Assembly: GCA_009193035.1 (NCBI GenBank)
Contig: SWDT01000081.1
Coordinates: forward strand, 1 to 64,000
DNA: 64,000 nt
Origin: Halicephalobus mephisto
Lineage: Eukaryota > Nematoda > Chromadorea > Rhabditida > Panagrolaimidae
Reading direction: 5' to 3'
The notes beneath the pieces were generated by a model that saw only the letters and a list, made by a program, of their open reading frames with translations, ran no database searches and was not told the DNA's origin. Both the position numbers and the translations under genes were made by a program. Positions within the stretch are counted from its first letter, which is position 1. Every line of letters begins with the position of its first letter. Below are positions 22,297 through 34,484 of the stretch, one piece after another.

Positions 22297-24947
22297 ATGA
22301 TCCATATCTTTTCTTCTGGATCCTCTTCCAAAGCAGTTCCATATGAGGATTGTCGCAAAACAACCTCAAAGCACAACAAGCAGAAACGACCAGATATTCA
22401 GTACCTTCGAGGAGTCGCAATCGCTGCTGTTCTGGGATTTCACCTGAGACCAAAGCTCGTTCCTCAAGGATTCCTCGGAGTTGACATGTTAGTTCATACT
22501 ATATACACTTTTATCGATAATAATAAGTTCAGATTCTTTGTGATCTCAGGGTACTTGATGACTCTGATTCTCAACTTTGGTCCAAAAAAGTCATTCACAG
22601 CCAAATCGGTGCTGCAGTTCTATGAAAGAAGGATGAAAAGACTGACTTCATGGTTATATTGGCAACACTATTCGTATGTGGTTTCTATCTAATTAGCTTG
22701 GACTTCGATGCTCTGAAGACAGATGCTTTGTGGGCTGCACTGTTCTCGACAAATCTGAAATCAATGATGGAGAAGCAGACTTACTTCAACCTCATCAGCG
22801 ATTACAAGTTTCTGCTTCATACTTGGTCTCTGTCGGCTGAATTTCAATATTACTTACTTGCTCCCTTCTTGATATACGGAATCTACTGGTCTGGACACCC
22901 TTTAGTGACAACTACTGTTGTTGGATCTGCTTCATTGATTTTCCAAATAACGATGAAGGAATTTGAAACAGTTTCGTTCGGATGTGTGTTCTCTCGAATC
23001 TGGCAGTTTCTGGTTGGAAGCTTTGTCTTCTACCTTGAACAACAACAGAAATCAACCCTCAATCCATCGGAAGATGAAGTGCAGTTGATAGATGATATGG
23101 TAACAAAAAACAAATATTCATATAAGAGTTTCGCAGAGTTGCATTTCCAAAGGATACTGATTATTTTCTCTCTCTTCACTATTACATTTATGCCAACATT
23201 ATCAACAGCCTTCTTTTATACTGTTTTAATGAGAATAACGGCAACAATATTAGCAGGAGCTGCCATGTTTATCGGATGGTCTCATAAACCTAATTATTTC
23301 AGTCATATGTTTGTGTATCTTGGAGACATCTCTTATTCAGTTTATCTCGTTCATTGGCCAGTCATCACTTTAGCCAAGTACTTGCAAGTATTTGAATCTT
23401 GGTGTAAGTTGATCTTTAAACCTTAAAATTAGTTATTTATAAATTAATTTTTATTTTTCAGCTGTAATACATAACTTGGGGATCATATTTTTCATCTCTA
23501 TCCTCCAGTACGAATTGTTTGAAAAGAAGTTACTAAAAGTTTCTAGTCACAAAGTTTTCCTTATTTGCGTTGGCATAGCTATTGGAATAGTTGTAATAGA
23601 AATACAGCCACAAGGATTCGGATACACCTCTTCTGTAAGTTCAGGAACGCAATTCCTGCTCTACTTTGTCATTTGTAGATTTCTCAGAACTCTGCAGCTA
23701 TTGAAAATCAGATGATTGCTTCGAAATGTACAAATTACGGAGGTCCACTTCAGTGTAACTGGGACCGAGAGTTGTTAGCTGTTATGAAAAACAGAAAACC
23801 AAAAAACAAATACTCTTTTTTGTGTTCATATGAAGGGACTGGTAAAGCAACTGTTTTTTTCACTGGAAACAGTTATGCCTTTTTTCAAGTTCCTACAATC
23901 AAAAATGCTTTGAAGGACAAATACAAGAAGCTCTACTTGGTTTCAAGAACGGCTTGTTTGTCTTTTGAGTCTTTCAACGAAATACACATTAAGCGTTGGC
24001 AATGCCAAGACATCAGAAATAAAACAGTGAAATTTCTAGAAAAGTTGAAGCCAGATATCTTGATTATTTCGCAACGGTGAGTTTTGATAAATTTCAGCTA
24101 TTAATGAAATGGACCTTGATGTAGTCCACGCAGTCCTATCAATACTAGACGAGGGGAGCAGTCTTTCTTATTTATTCTAGGACAGGAAAATTACGGTACA
24201 ATATAAATAGCTTAAACCTAGGGAAAACAATAGATTAATATATGGAAATAGACGCAATAATAATACAAGAGAGACTTAAGCAACGATATTCTCTGCCACA
24301 CGGTAATGAGAGGATTTGGTGGCTTTCTTAAGTATCGAAGGTCTGAGTCTCTTAATTTGCTCTCAAGGACAAACAGACTTCTATGAACTTCGGAAAATCT
24401 TGCGCCAGAAATAAATTCGCGTTGCACGATAATTGAAAGATAAATGAATCCTTCTTCTCATTCGAGAAATTTCAGACTCAGCATTAACGACAATTTTAAA
24501 GAGCCTTTCACAATAGCAAATGCTAAAGCCGATCAAAAGACTCTCATTATTGCGGATTATTTGAAGTTGTTTTCTCACTTTGTCAAGAAGATTTTTGTCA
24601 TCGAACCTCATCCAACTCTTCCTTATAATGTTCCGATGATACTTTCCCAACAACTCTCGCAAGGCAAGCCTATTGATAACTACTATGTTTCGATAGACAA
24701 ACTTCGTGAGGAAGTCGATCCAGGCTGGCTCCGGATGCTAGCGGCCATGGAAACTTGTCCCAAATGTGAGCCAATACCTATTCGATCTATCTTCTGCAAG
24801 AATGACAAATGCTCTATCTACGAAAAGAAAACAAATTTGTCCTTGTTTTGTGATTACGGTCATCTCAGTACTCATGGTGTCGAAATGATGGTTCCTACCG
24901 TGAAGACTTTATTCAACAAAGCTTTGGATGATCTAGGATTGAACTAG
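22297..24947 (+). pseudogene. OAC-type acyltransferase, copy 1, frameshifted
   Basis: Near-identical to the intact copy at 30780-33114: AT3 (acyltransferase-3) membrane domain plus C-terminal SGNH hydrolase-like domain. Exons by comparison: 22297-22487, 22533-23403, 23462-23634, 23679-24076, 24476-24947. At about 22644 ten bases present in copy 2 (tttcctgctt) are missing, so translation leaves frame after RMKRL and stops at 22692. Downstream the frame is open to the end with no further stop or frameshift, and catalytic-type motifs remain (GNSYA, and His in GHLSTHG). The break therefore looks recent; an assembly error or segregating allele is possible. The last intron is 399 nt against 64 in copy 2 because of an insertion. 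Confidence 0.85.
24113..24442. mobile_element. Insertion in last intron of OAC copy 1, type unknown
   Basis: Roughly 330 bp absent from the matching intron of copy 2. GC-richer than its surroundings; it contains gacgaggggagcagtc and ctctgccacacgg. TG...CA ends can be chosen (tgtagtcc to gttgca) but no matching target duplication was found, so a solo LTR is only a guess. Confidence 0.45.
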
Positions 24948-26589
24948 CAGATCTTATGAAATGTGTACAACGGGGAATTGAGAATCCTTCAAATAGTTAA
25001 AATTACAGCAAAGATCAAATGAGATTTATATTTATAAATTTTTATGGTGGAAAAAGTAGCATTGAAAGAACTTTTATAAACTATTATCTTAATGGATTGA
25101 ATAACACCGAGGTCTCAGTAAATAACAATTATTTAGGAGAGCTTGCTTTGAGTTCACAGCTTGCGATCTGATGATTTAATTTTGTTTGTAAACGCCTGCA
25201 AAACGAGGATAACAGTCATAATTCATATCACTCAATCACTAAACTCTTCTGATTAAACCAGAAATCTGTAGAATGCCTAATAGTAATAAATTTGTTTAGA
25301 AATAAAAACTATTTCTCCCAAACTTATTGTTATAAATCTAATATTTGATTGTTCAACCTGCTAAATAACGTCCTTCAATTTGCAACGTCTATTTTCAGCT
25401 TTTATTAAGACATAGCTTGTGTTGAAGACACGAATCATATAATCATTAAGTTTTATACTTTCAATCTCAATGGAAAAGACTAGAAGAATCATATTAAAGT
25501 AGTTTTTTAGTATGTTATTATATAGATGTTCATTTTTTAATGGTTTTTGTTATTGTTTGTCTTCTATTATTGATTTATTTAAAAATCAACTAGAAATCTG
25601 GTTTTTTACGAGTATTGTATTGGATTGGTACATAAGCCACGACGTTTTTTTTCTAATTGTTAAACTCTTTACTTCTATATAACTACATGACAACTTAATC
25701 AAGTAAGCATCATCTTTTTTCACAATCTTCTGCCAACATTGGATGAATTGATAAATACTACATTTGAAATAATGAAACTCTTTAGAAGCAAAAAACGCAT
25801 CAAAGTAAATTTTAAGGTGTTCATTGGTAAATGAATTTCTGATGAAATGATTTTGAAGAGAGTGGAACAGATGATGTTCAGATAAAACAAGATCTAGGGA
25901 GTAGGTCGGATGTGAAGAAACTTTGCAATCAAACTTTTCAATGACTTTTGGTTGTTTTTGGAACATGAGTTCTGGCAATGTGATGTTGGGGAATCACATC
26001 ATCTTAAAGACTCGGACTTTTCTCATTCAATACAAGTGCCGAACGATTGTTGGATGATCAAACTTCATCTTCTCGACCTGATCTTGAGTCAATTACTAAG
26101 GTGGTCCGTGAACTAATTCATTTAAACGATCTTCATCGAGTATAAAAGGCTACGCGATATGTCATCTGCATGAAAACTGCCATTCTTGAAGAGCAATAAC
26201 CACTACTGAGCTGTTCTTTCAACAATAGCGTCCTTACTGTAAACGATACAAAAATCTCCTGCCAAATCCATAACTTTAAAGCCACGGTTAATAATGAAAC
26301 GCAGCAGATGTTGTGAATGCTTATCTCACTCAACCTAACATTCCATGATTTCAGAACTGCAAACATTTTTGCTTGAATTTGGATGAAAAACCTTTTGGCA
26401 TATTTAGAAAAAACTTGATGTGTGCTGAAAAATAGTATATAACAATATTATCTCAAGTAGATATTAATAGGGAAAACATTTCCCAAAAAATAACAGGGCT
26501 TGTAAATCAACGCAATATTTAAATTCAATTATTTTTTGATATTCTAGTGATTTTTTGTCGAACTCTAAGAGCACCTAATGTAAACAATA
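24948..26589. other. 3' flank of OAC copy 1
   Basis: The first 500 bases align with the 3' flank of copy 2. The rest is AT-rich and holds a mariner relic. No intact gene. Confidence 0.5.
25586..26400 (-). pseudogene. Decayed mariner-type transposase
   Basis: On the minus strand 25978-25640 reads HPTYSLDLVLSEHHLFHSLQ, followed by a stretch like the mariner C-terminus (FIRNSFTNEH, then FIQCWQKIVKKDDAYL). This matches the conserved mariner block HPPYSPDL-PSDYHLF and WQK. Upstream sequence to about 26400 appears to be a more degraded N-terminal part with stops and frame changes. No terminal inverted repeats were found. Inactive. Confidence 0.7.
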
Positions 26590-26959
26590 CTGTAGTTGTT
26601 GAGATAGTATTGGATTTTGGGTAAAAAACATTTTATATTTGTACGATAATGAAAGTTTCTATATTTCTACTTTTTTATTTTTGTAATGGTTTTATCAATA
26701 AAGTCTAATTGCGCTGGTTCGAAATCCGAATAGTAAGAATTTCATACGCTTAAGCATCTGCAGCACGTGGAATGATTGATAGACATACTTTTTATTTATT
26801 AATGCTCCTATCTGGACAATTCTTTGTTTGTCATTATTGAATGTTTAGATAGCAGCTGTAATAACAACCGTCAACAATAAAGAGACAGAAAGTAACCTAT
26901 TGAGATTCTAAAGTCCTTTAACTGTTTTTTACTCTTCTTCAATCGAGCGTTTACTATAC

Positions 26960-28451
26960 AGTACTGGAGATAAATATAGGCGATTGTGAGTTCTCATATA
27001 CTGATTGTAGATTCAGCTAAGTTGGTTTTATAATAAGATAAGGCACTATTAGTTACTAACAAAAGGAAAGAAAGTTTGGCAATTATTGCGCAAACACTGA
27101 AAAATCTTAAAAATTCTGGAGTTTGACCCCAGTAGGTGGGACATAAATATAGACTATTATTGTATTTATTTAAATTTATAACAACAACAAAACAACTAAT
27201 AATGGTTTTACACCCATGCTTAGTGCTTACCTCGAATAACCTGTTGTTCATTAAGTTAACTAGATTCTAGAAGGTTTCTGAGGGCAAATTGTTCCAGCAA
27301 TCGATAATTGCCTTTTTGAGTTCCTGAACGTTAATGTACTGCTTTCCACCTTCAAATAATTACCGAACCATAATCTTCCATAGATTTTCTATAGGGTTTA
27401 GGTCCGGAGAACATGCTGGCCACGAGAGAAGATCGATTTTGTTCTTCTTGAACCAGTTCTGGGTGTCTGCACTGACATGGATTCCGGCATTATCTTGTTG
27501 AAAGATAAACTTCCTCCTTCTATTCTTGTTCACAAGCGGTATCAAATGTTTCTCAAGAATCTCCTGGTAATCCTGACTGTTCATTCTGGATGAAGTGAAG
27601 GCAAGATTCACTGTTCCAGTTTGACAAAAAGTCGCCCAAACCATGACTGAACCACCACCAAAATTCCGCTTGGAAAAATACTGAATATCTTTTCTTAAAT
27701 CGTGCCAATAGTACCTATAGCCATCGGGGCCGTCTAAATTGAACTTCTTCTCATCGGAAAAAATCACCTAAAAATCAGAAAATTAAATGACATACAAATA
27801 CAGTTTCAACTTGCATTTCTTCAGTCTCTGTTGATCTGAATTTTTGAGAATTCAAGTCTATTCTTTTTATAAATTCATAGGAGCCTCGGGGCCTTCAATT
27901 TTGAGAGGATGAGATGAGGAGCTTTGGAAATAATCCGATGAACAGTTCTGACAGTACGTTGACATTGCATTTCTTTCGAATTTTCCTTACAGATTTCATA
28001 GAATTAGGCGTTGTTCCCTTGAATTTAGCTTCTGTGGACGTTCAGGCCTTTTTTGTATTCCTCCCGATAGAAAAACTGCCTAACTCCATGTTCTGAACGA
28101 CCAAGCTCTTGAACAATAGATTCGAATGTCCTTCCAGCTCGTCTGGCACTTTCGATATATCCTTTCTCGTATTCCGTGAATTGCTGACCACGGGGCATAA
28201 TGGAATACCAGTAATACACAGAATCAATTAGCTCCACGCAAAAAAAACAGGATCAGCCTATATTTATGTCCCACCTACTGGGATCAAACTCCAGAATTTT
28301 TAAGATTTTTCAGTGTGTTTGCGCAATAATTGCCAAAATTTCTTTCCTTTTGTTAGTAACTAATAGTGCCTTATCTTATTATAAAACCAACTTAGCTGAG
28401 TCTACAATCAGTATATAAGAACTCACAATCGCCTATATTTATCTCCAGTAC
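26960..28451 (-). mobile_element. Tc3/Tc1-like DNA transposon, defective
   Basis: The ends CAGTACTGGAGATAAATATA and its inverted copy lie next to TA on each side; the terminal inverted repeats run about 250-290 bp and include ttagttactaacaaaaggaaa. Copy 1 of the segmental duplication carries the matching uninserted site near 21750 (gcgtttattatatatgtag), so insertion came after the duplication or in one copy only. The element encodes a broken transposase on the minus strand. Tc1-family ends typically start CAGT, and the target is TA. Confidence 0.9.
27360..28237 (-). pseudogene. Tc3-like transposase, broken
   Basis: The N-terminal part (28198-28025) starts MPRGQQFTEYEKGYIESARR, a helix-turn-helix domain like that of Tc3. 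The catalytic part (27767-27360) starts [16 protein letters not shown] (first Asp) and continues through FQQDNAGIH (second Asp) to [11 protein letters not shown] (Glu), i.e. the DDE triad is present. The linker between them (27770-28025) reads as transposase only across several frames and has a TGA where a conserved Trp is expected, plus what may be a short intron just before the catalytic part. I judge it non-functional. Confidence 0.85.
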
Positions 28452-28599
28452 TGTATATGTAGTGACATATCGAAGGGAAATCTTAATACATTTTCTTTAC
28501 AACGCATTGTTAATTGTTCTTTATTAGAGTCGTAATGCACTAGGAGAGATATCGTTTAGTATGAGAATTGTTAGCAAATCTCCTTAGCCTCTGTTGAAT

Positions 28600-29437
28600 G
28601 AATTTCATAGGCTCGTGAATATGCTGTACTTGCAAGAAATAAATTGTAACTTTTACCATGATCGAATTTTAAATGTCTAATTGATTCTTAAAGTTGTCTG
28701 TAAATAACAATAAGATAATTCTACAACCAACATCTTTGGTCGGCCTGGAAAGCTATTAGTCTAACATATTTATTAATACATTCCCTAATAGCCAACGCTA
28801 GGACATAAAACGATCACAATCTCATTAAACAGCATCCAAATCGTTTTGTGTTTACTGTATTTTCTTCATATTCTTTCGTTTTTTCTCTCAGTCTGAATTA
28901 TTTTTGTTTACAATTGCATGTTCAGTACTTTAGTTTCTCATTAGAAAGTTTACAAACTTATCAGAAAATTTAAATTAGTTTGAGCAATCATTTCTTTGAT
29001 CCAGCATCTAATGATATGTGGTTTTAATATGTTTTCGTATTGTTGTTTGTAAATGACCAGCATCAGAAAATCTTATATTTGTATTGAAACCTCTTCTTAT
29101 AACCTTGATAGAAATTTCCGTAGACTTCACATTTGTGTCATGTTAGATGTATTTATGATTTTTTATGGGTATTTCGTGAACAAGAAAAATGAAATTTTGT
29201 AAATCTACTTCCTGGTTACTCGTTAGTTAATTGTTCAGTGAGCATTAATAATCGGCCCATTCATTTAATGTTTGCTAACAGCTTTTATGATTTTTTTATC
29301 TTTCTGTAATATACAATAGAAATTAGGGATAATGCTGAAAATCATCAAAAGATGCACAATTCAATGTGTACATAAGCCATTTAAATGATATAGAGTGCAT
29401 CCAAAAATGTGTCCTTGACTGTATTGTTTACGAGAGC
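28600..29437. other. AT-rich stretch upstream of OAC copy 2
   Basis: No gene or repeat recognised. The corresponding interval in copy 1 is much shorter. Confidence 0.4.
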
Positions 29438-30595
29438 TCATTTTTGTGCATAGTTGCGATAACCAAAAACCTATCTTAGAATACCGCAATTACCCTGGAG
29501 ATCCGGAAACTAAGGCAATTTCTGAGAAGTTCCTTATACAAAATTTTACAGATTTCTGCCGCGAACTTCTCTTTGCAGAAATAGTTTTAAAAAAGCTTTT
29601 GCGATTTTTAGGATGTGTTCGATGGGATTTTGTAGGTAAGGAGAGATTTTTAGATAATCCTTTGATGATTTCAGGAAAAGTAGTCAAAATGTGGTTCCCA
29701 AGAAACCTTAATATCTTTCCGCTTTAACTGCTTACAGTTTGCTTAAGAAGTCACTTTGGATCCTCAAATTTCATCAGATGATAAATCACGAAGTGGACAA
29801 CAAATCGACATATTCAGATTTTTCGCGATACTTCATTTTTCAGCTTCTATAGGCTAAGGATCAAACCGAGATCAGATAGTTAATTTCCAGAGATCACTAT
29901 TTCTCATGATCTTGATGTTATGTCTGGTCAATTTTTTCGTTTTCGAAATATTAAAAAGTCATCAATAGCGATAGTTAACTACATTATGCTTGAATTCAGA
30001 TGCTTTCAGAATCTACAAATTCAGGGTTTTTAGTGAAACGGTGATATAAATAGTATTGAAAGCCTATTCGGATATCAGTTACTAAATCCTGACATTAGCT
30101 GATCACAAAATCTGAAGAAACAATAATCCCCCGGAAATTGATCTTGGTTAACCTTGACTAGATCCTTCTTAGCTCATAAAAATCGAAAAATAAGGTATTG
30201 TAGGAAGAAGTTTAAATCTGTCGATTTGTTATCCATTTCAAGGTCTCTCATCTGATGAAGTTTCCTGACTTAAAATGATTTATCACACCAACTGTAAGCA
30301 AGCAAAGGCAAAAAATAAAACCTTTCTGAGCAAAGCTTTAAGATCATCTCCTGAAGTCACCAGGAGAGCCATTAAAAATCTACTCCTTATTTACACGAGT
30401 TCCATTTAATATTTTCTGCAAATTTCAAAAATATTTTTTCTAAACCATCTCTGCAGAGAAATGTTCCTGACCGAAATTCTAAAAACTTCTGTATAGAGAA
30501 TTTCTCGGAAATCGCGCTAATCATTCTGCGCTGTTAAAAGATAACTCCAGCATCCTAAGATGAGTTTCGGGTTGCTTCTGTTAGCCACAAACAAT
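29438..30595. mobile_element. Foldback element with long, degenerate inverted arms
   Basis: The left arm (about 29438-29900) and the right arm (about 30120-30595) are imperfect reverse complements along most of their length. Paired blocks include gacaacaaatcgaca with tgtcgatttgttatc, and cttctctttgcagaaat with its inverted match near 30455. The central 220 bp is unpaired. No transposase seen. A non-autonomous DNA element is the likeliest reading. Confidence 0.65.
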
Positions 30596-30659
30596 TAATC
30601 TTCCGGCTTTTCTAATAAAAAATGTAAAGTCAACAATGTATTTTTTTTATATATCCTGT

Positions 30660-30779
30660 ATAAAAACCGAACATAATGTTAATTGATCATTTTTCTCGAG
30701 AATGGTGTCATTTACATAAAAAGATTATATAAATAAGTTAACAACCCAGCTTTCCCTTCAGATTATAATGTTTAACGCC
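30660..30779 (+). promoter_or_regulatory. Proximal promoter and trans-splice-like acceptor, OAC copy 2
   Basis: Matches copy 1: tatataaataag, then tttcccttcag 15 bp before an upstream in-frame ATG (30768) and 27 bp before the ATG at 30780. In copy 1 a one-base deletion puts the upstream ATG out of frame, so I prefer 30780 as the ancestral start. Confidence 0.5.
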
Positions 30780-33114
30780 ATGATCCATATCTTTTCTTCT
30801 GGATCCTCTTCCAAAGCAGTTCCATATGAGGATTGTCGCAAAACAACCTCAAAGCACAACAAGCAGAAACGACCAGATATTCAGTACCTTCGAGGAGTCG
30901 CAATCGCTGCTGTTCTGGGATTTCACCTGAGACCAAAGCTCGTTCCTCAAGGATTCCTCGGAGTTGACATGTTAGTTCATACTATATACACTTTTATCGA
31001 TAATAATAAGTTCAGATTCTTTGTGATCTCAGGGTACTTGATGACTCTGATTCTCAACTTTGGTCCAAAAAAGTCATTCACAGTCAAATCGGTGCTGCAG
31101 TTCTATGAAAGAAGGATGAAAAGACTGTTTCCTGCTTACTTCCTGGTTATATTGGCAACACTATTCGCATGTGGTTTCTATCTAATTAGCTTGGACTTCG
31201 ATTCTCTGAAGACAGATGCTTTGTGGGCAATATTCTTTTCGACAAATCTGAAATCAATGATGGAGAAGCAGACTTACTTCAACCTCATCAGCGATTACAA
31301 GTTTCTGCTTCATACTTGGTCTCTGTCGGCTGAATTTCAATATTACTTACTTGCTCCCTTCTTGATATACGGAATCTACTGGTCTGGGCACCCTTTAGTG
31401 ACAACTACTGTTGTTGGATCTGCTTCATTGGTTTTCCAAATAACGATGAAGGAATTTGAAACAGTTTCGTTCGGATGTGTGTTCTCTCGAATCTGGCAGT
31501 TTCTGGTTGGAAGCTTTGTCTTCTACCTTGAACAACAACAGAAATCAACCCTCAATCCATCAGAAGATGAAGAGCAGTTGATAAAAGATGAAGAAATAAG
31601 TGAAGCAAAAACAGGAACTTTACATAAGAGTTCTACTAAACTTCATTTGATAAGGATACCAATTATTTCTTTTCTCTTCATTATCACATTCATGCCGACA
31701 CTGTCCACAACTTTCTATTACACTGTTGCAATAAGAGTAATTGCAACAACGTTGGCCGGAATAGCTATGTTTATTGGATGGGATCACGAACCTAATTATT
31801 TTAGTAACATATTTTTGTACTTTGGTGATATCTCCTATTCCGTTTATCTTCTGCACTGGCCAATAATCATCTTAGCCAAGTACTTGCAAGTATTTGAGTC
31901 CTGGTGTAAGTTGATCTTTAAGCCTTAAAATTAGTTATTTATAAATTAATTTTTATTTTTCAGCTGTAATACATAACTTAGGGATCATATTTTTCATCTC
32001 TATCCTCCAGTACGAATTGTTTGAAAAGAAGTTACTAAAAGTTTCTAGTCACAAAGTTTTCCTTATTTGCGCTGGCATAGCTATTGGAATAGTTGTAATA
32101 GAAATACAGCCACAAGGATTCGGATATACCTCTTCTGTAAGTTCAGGAACGCAATTCCTGCTCTACTTTGTCATTTGTAGATTTCTCAGAACTCTGCAGC
32201 TATTGAAAACCAGATGATTGCTTCGAAATGTACAAATTACGGAGGTCCACTTCAGTGTAACTGGGATCGAGAGTTGTTAGCTGTTATGAAAAACAGAAAA
32301 CCAAAAAACAAATACTCTTTTTTGTGTTCGTATGAAGGAACCGGTAAAGCAACTATTTTTTTCACTGGGAACAGTTATGGTTTTTTTCAAGTTCCTACAA
32401 TCAAAAATGCTTTGAAGGACAAATACAAGAAACTCTACTTGGTTTCAAAGACAGCTTGCCTGGCTTTTGAATCATTTAATGAAATACATGACAAAAGGTG
32501 GCGATGTGAAGATGTTAGGAATAAAACAGTGCAATATCTAGAGAAGTTGAAACCAGATATCCTGATTATTTCCCAACGGTTAGTTTTGATAGATTTCAAC
32601 TCCTAAAAGTCAATGAATCTTTTTTCATGAGATAAATTGCAGACTCAGTCTTAATAACAACTTCCAACAACCGCTGACAATGGAACAGGCTAAAACTGAT
32701 CAAAAGACTCTCATTGTTGCAGATTATTTAAAGTTATTCTCTCGTTTTGTCAAGAAGATTTTCATCATTGAGCCTCATCCAGGTCTTTCTTATAATGGCC
32801 CATTAATACTTTCCCAACAGCTCTCGCAAGGAAAGCCTATTGATAACTACTATGTTTCGATAGACAAACTTCGTGAAGAAGTCGATCCAGGCTGGTTCCG
32901 AATGCTAGCGGCCATGGAAACTTGTCCCAAATGTGAGCCGATACCTATTCGATCTATCTTCTGCAAGAATGACAAATGCCCTATTTACGAAAAGAAGACA
33001 AAGTTGTCCTTGTTTTGTGACAAGAACCATCTTAGTCCTCACGGTGTTGCAAAGATGGTCCCTACCGTAAAAGCCCTGCTGAACAAAGCTTTGGATGATC
33101 TAAGATTGAATTAG
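30780..33114 (+). CDS. OAC-type O-acyltransferase (AT3 + SGNH), intact copy
   Basis: Predicted multi-pass membrane O-acyltransferase of the nematode OAC family, architecture like bacterial OatA: AT3 domain fused to an SGNH hydrolase-like domain; such enzymes move acyl groups onto extracytoplasmic substrates. Substrate here unknown. Exons 30780-30970, 31016-31905, 31964-32136, 32181-32578, 32643-33114; phases agree; 707 residues. Seen: RPDIQYLRGVAIAAVLGFH (AT3 His), GVDIFFVISGYLMT after removing a 45-nt intron, many hydrophobic segments, then the SGNH nucleophile motif GNSYG (Asp replaced by Asn, common in nematode members as I recall) and the C-terminal NHLSPHG histidine. Four Cys near 32925-32990 (CPKCEP...FCKNDKC) suggest a disulfide loop. 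The 45-nt first intron has no stop and keeps frame, so retention would add 15 residues. Confidence 0.9.
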
Positions 33115-34484
33115 GAGATGTGTTAATATATCTATCATGGGAAATTCAGGACTCTTTAAATCATTGTAATTACACAACTTATCAGATTTATATTTATAAC
33201 TTTTTATGATTGAAAAATAATACAGGAGAAACCTTTATAAACTATTATCTTAGTGGGGGGAAAGCAATACCAAGATTGCGGAAAATGGAACTTACCAAGG
33301 TTTCCTGATAAAATGAAAAATTTGTAGAATATTTAATAGTAGTAAGTTTGTCCAAAAATAAGAATTTTATTGTTATCCAATTTCCTGTAATAAATACAAT
33401 AATCGGTTACTCAACCAACTAAATAATGTCTTCCAATTTGCAATATCTATTTTTAGCTTTCATTAAAGCATCACCTCTGTCGGAGTCACAAATAATAAAT
33501 ATTACAATATTGTTTTATATTTAACAAAACGCACATTAAAAATAATATGAATCTTTATTTAGTGTTTCATCTGACATTTCACTGTACAATGCTGCATTAT
33601 TGATTATTTGAATAGTAGCATTTGTTAAACGAGCTTGTGCACATAATTCGAGCTTGGATTATACCATGGGCTTGAGAAAAGCTCTATAATAGAGATTGTT
33701 TGTTGAAATTGTGATCTTTGATATAGCATCAGTACCGAGGAACTTTTAACAATAGGAATGATTATAATTAGAGTTGTCTATTTCCAAATCTAGCAATTCG
33801 GTTTGAATTCAGACCTCATGATTTTCGAATCGCATTAATTCAAAATTAATTAAAGTTCAATTCAAAAATTGACAACTCTGATCATATCTGATCATGTATC
33901 CATAGTTGTTATATTCAGCTTCTTCTTTAAGAGAGCTATGGACGAGACAATCTTCCAGTCCAAAATTCCTGATATAGAACGGACATGTTAGGCAAGTTAG
34001 AGAAAACATCAAGAATATTTCTCAATATCAATAAAAATATTTCTGCAGCGAATATAGCAAGTACATCTTCGATGACATTCCTTAAGATATTTGAATAAAG
34101 TTATAAATCATCATATGAAATTTTAAGTTTCTGAAAATCTATTTGATGGTTCTAGAATCACGTATATATTAAGTTCCATAATTTCAATCTGAATTCAAAA
34201 GTTTAGAAAATTCATATGGAAATAGTTTTTTAGGAATGTTCTAACATGCATTTCTACTTTTTAACAAAATGATTTTTGTCTTTTGATTATTGATATATTT
34301 GAAAATAAAGTATTTATCTTGTTTTTTATCAACACTGTGCTTTATTTTTATCTTTAAATATTACTGTTTAACATGAATCAAATAATTTAACAAAAATTTT
34401 TACATTTAAGAAAACTCAGTAATTACAATTTTTCAATAATGTTTATGATTACAGAAAAATAAACTTGCAAATTTAAAAGTAAAA
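33115..34484. other. Intergenic, convergent 3' ends of OAC copy 2 and UGT
   Basis: AT-rich. Contains the end of the duplicated segment and a hairpin (33766-33886). No gene seen. Confidence 0.5.
33766..33886. repeat. Small hairpin of the GTTG-type MITE family
   Basis: attagagttgtc and gacaactctgat bound about 120 bp, with inner pairing of ttcggtttgaattcag-type sequence. Its ends resemble the elements at 35620-35830 and 37581-37767. Confidence 0.5.

Larger units (their letters stand above)
20920..25450. repeat. Segmental duplication, copy 1 (OAC gene and flanks)
   Basis: This segment aligns by eye with 26590-33500. The shared parts are the 5' flank (21405-21870 with 26617-26957 plus 28454-28600), the proximal promoter (22195-22296 with 30660-30779), the gene, and the 3' flank to about 25450. 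Length differences come from mobile elements present in only one copy. Edges are approximate. Confidence 0.8.
26590..33500. repeat. Segmental duplication, copy 2
   Basis: Counterpart of 20920-25450. Longer because of a Tc3-like element (26960-28451) and a foldback element (about 29438-30595). Confidence 0.8.
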
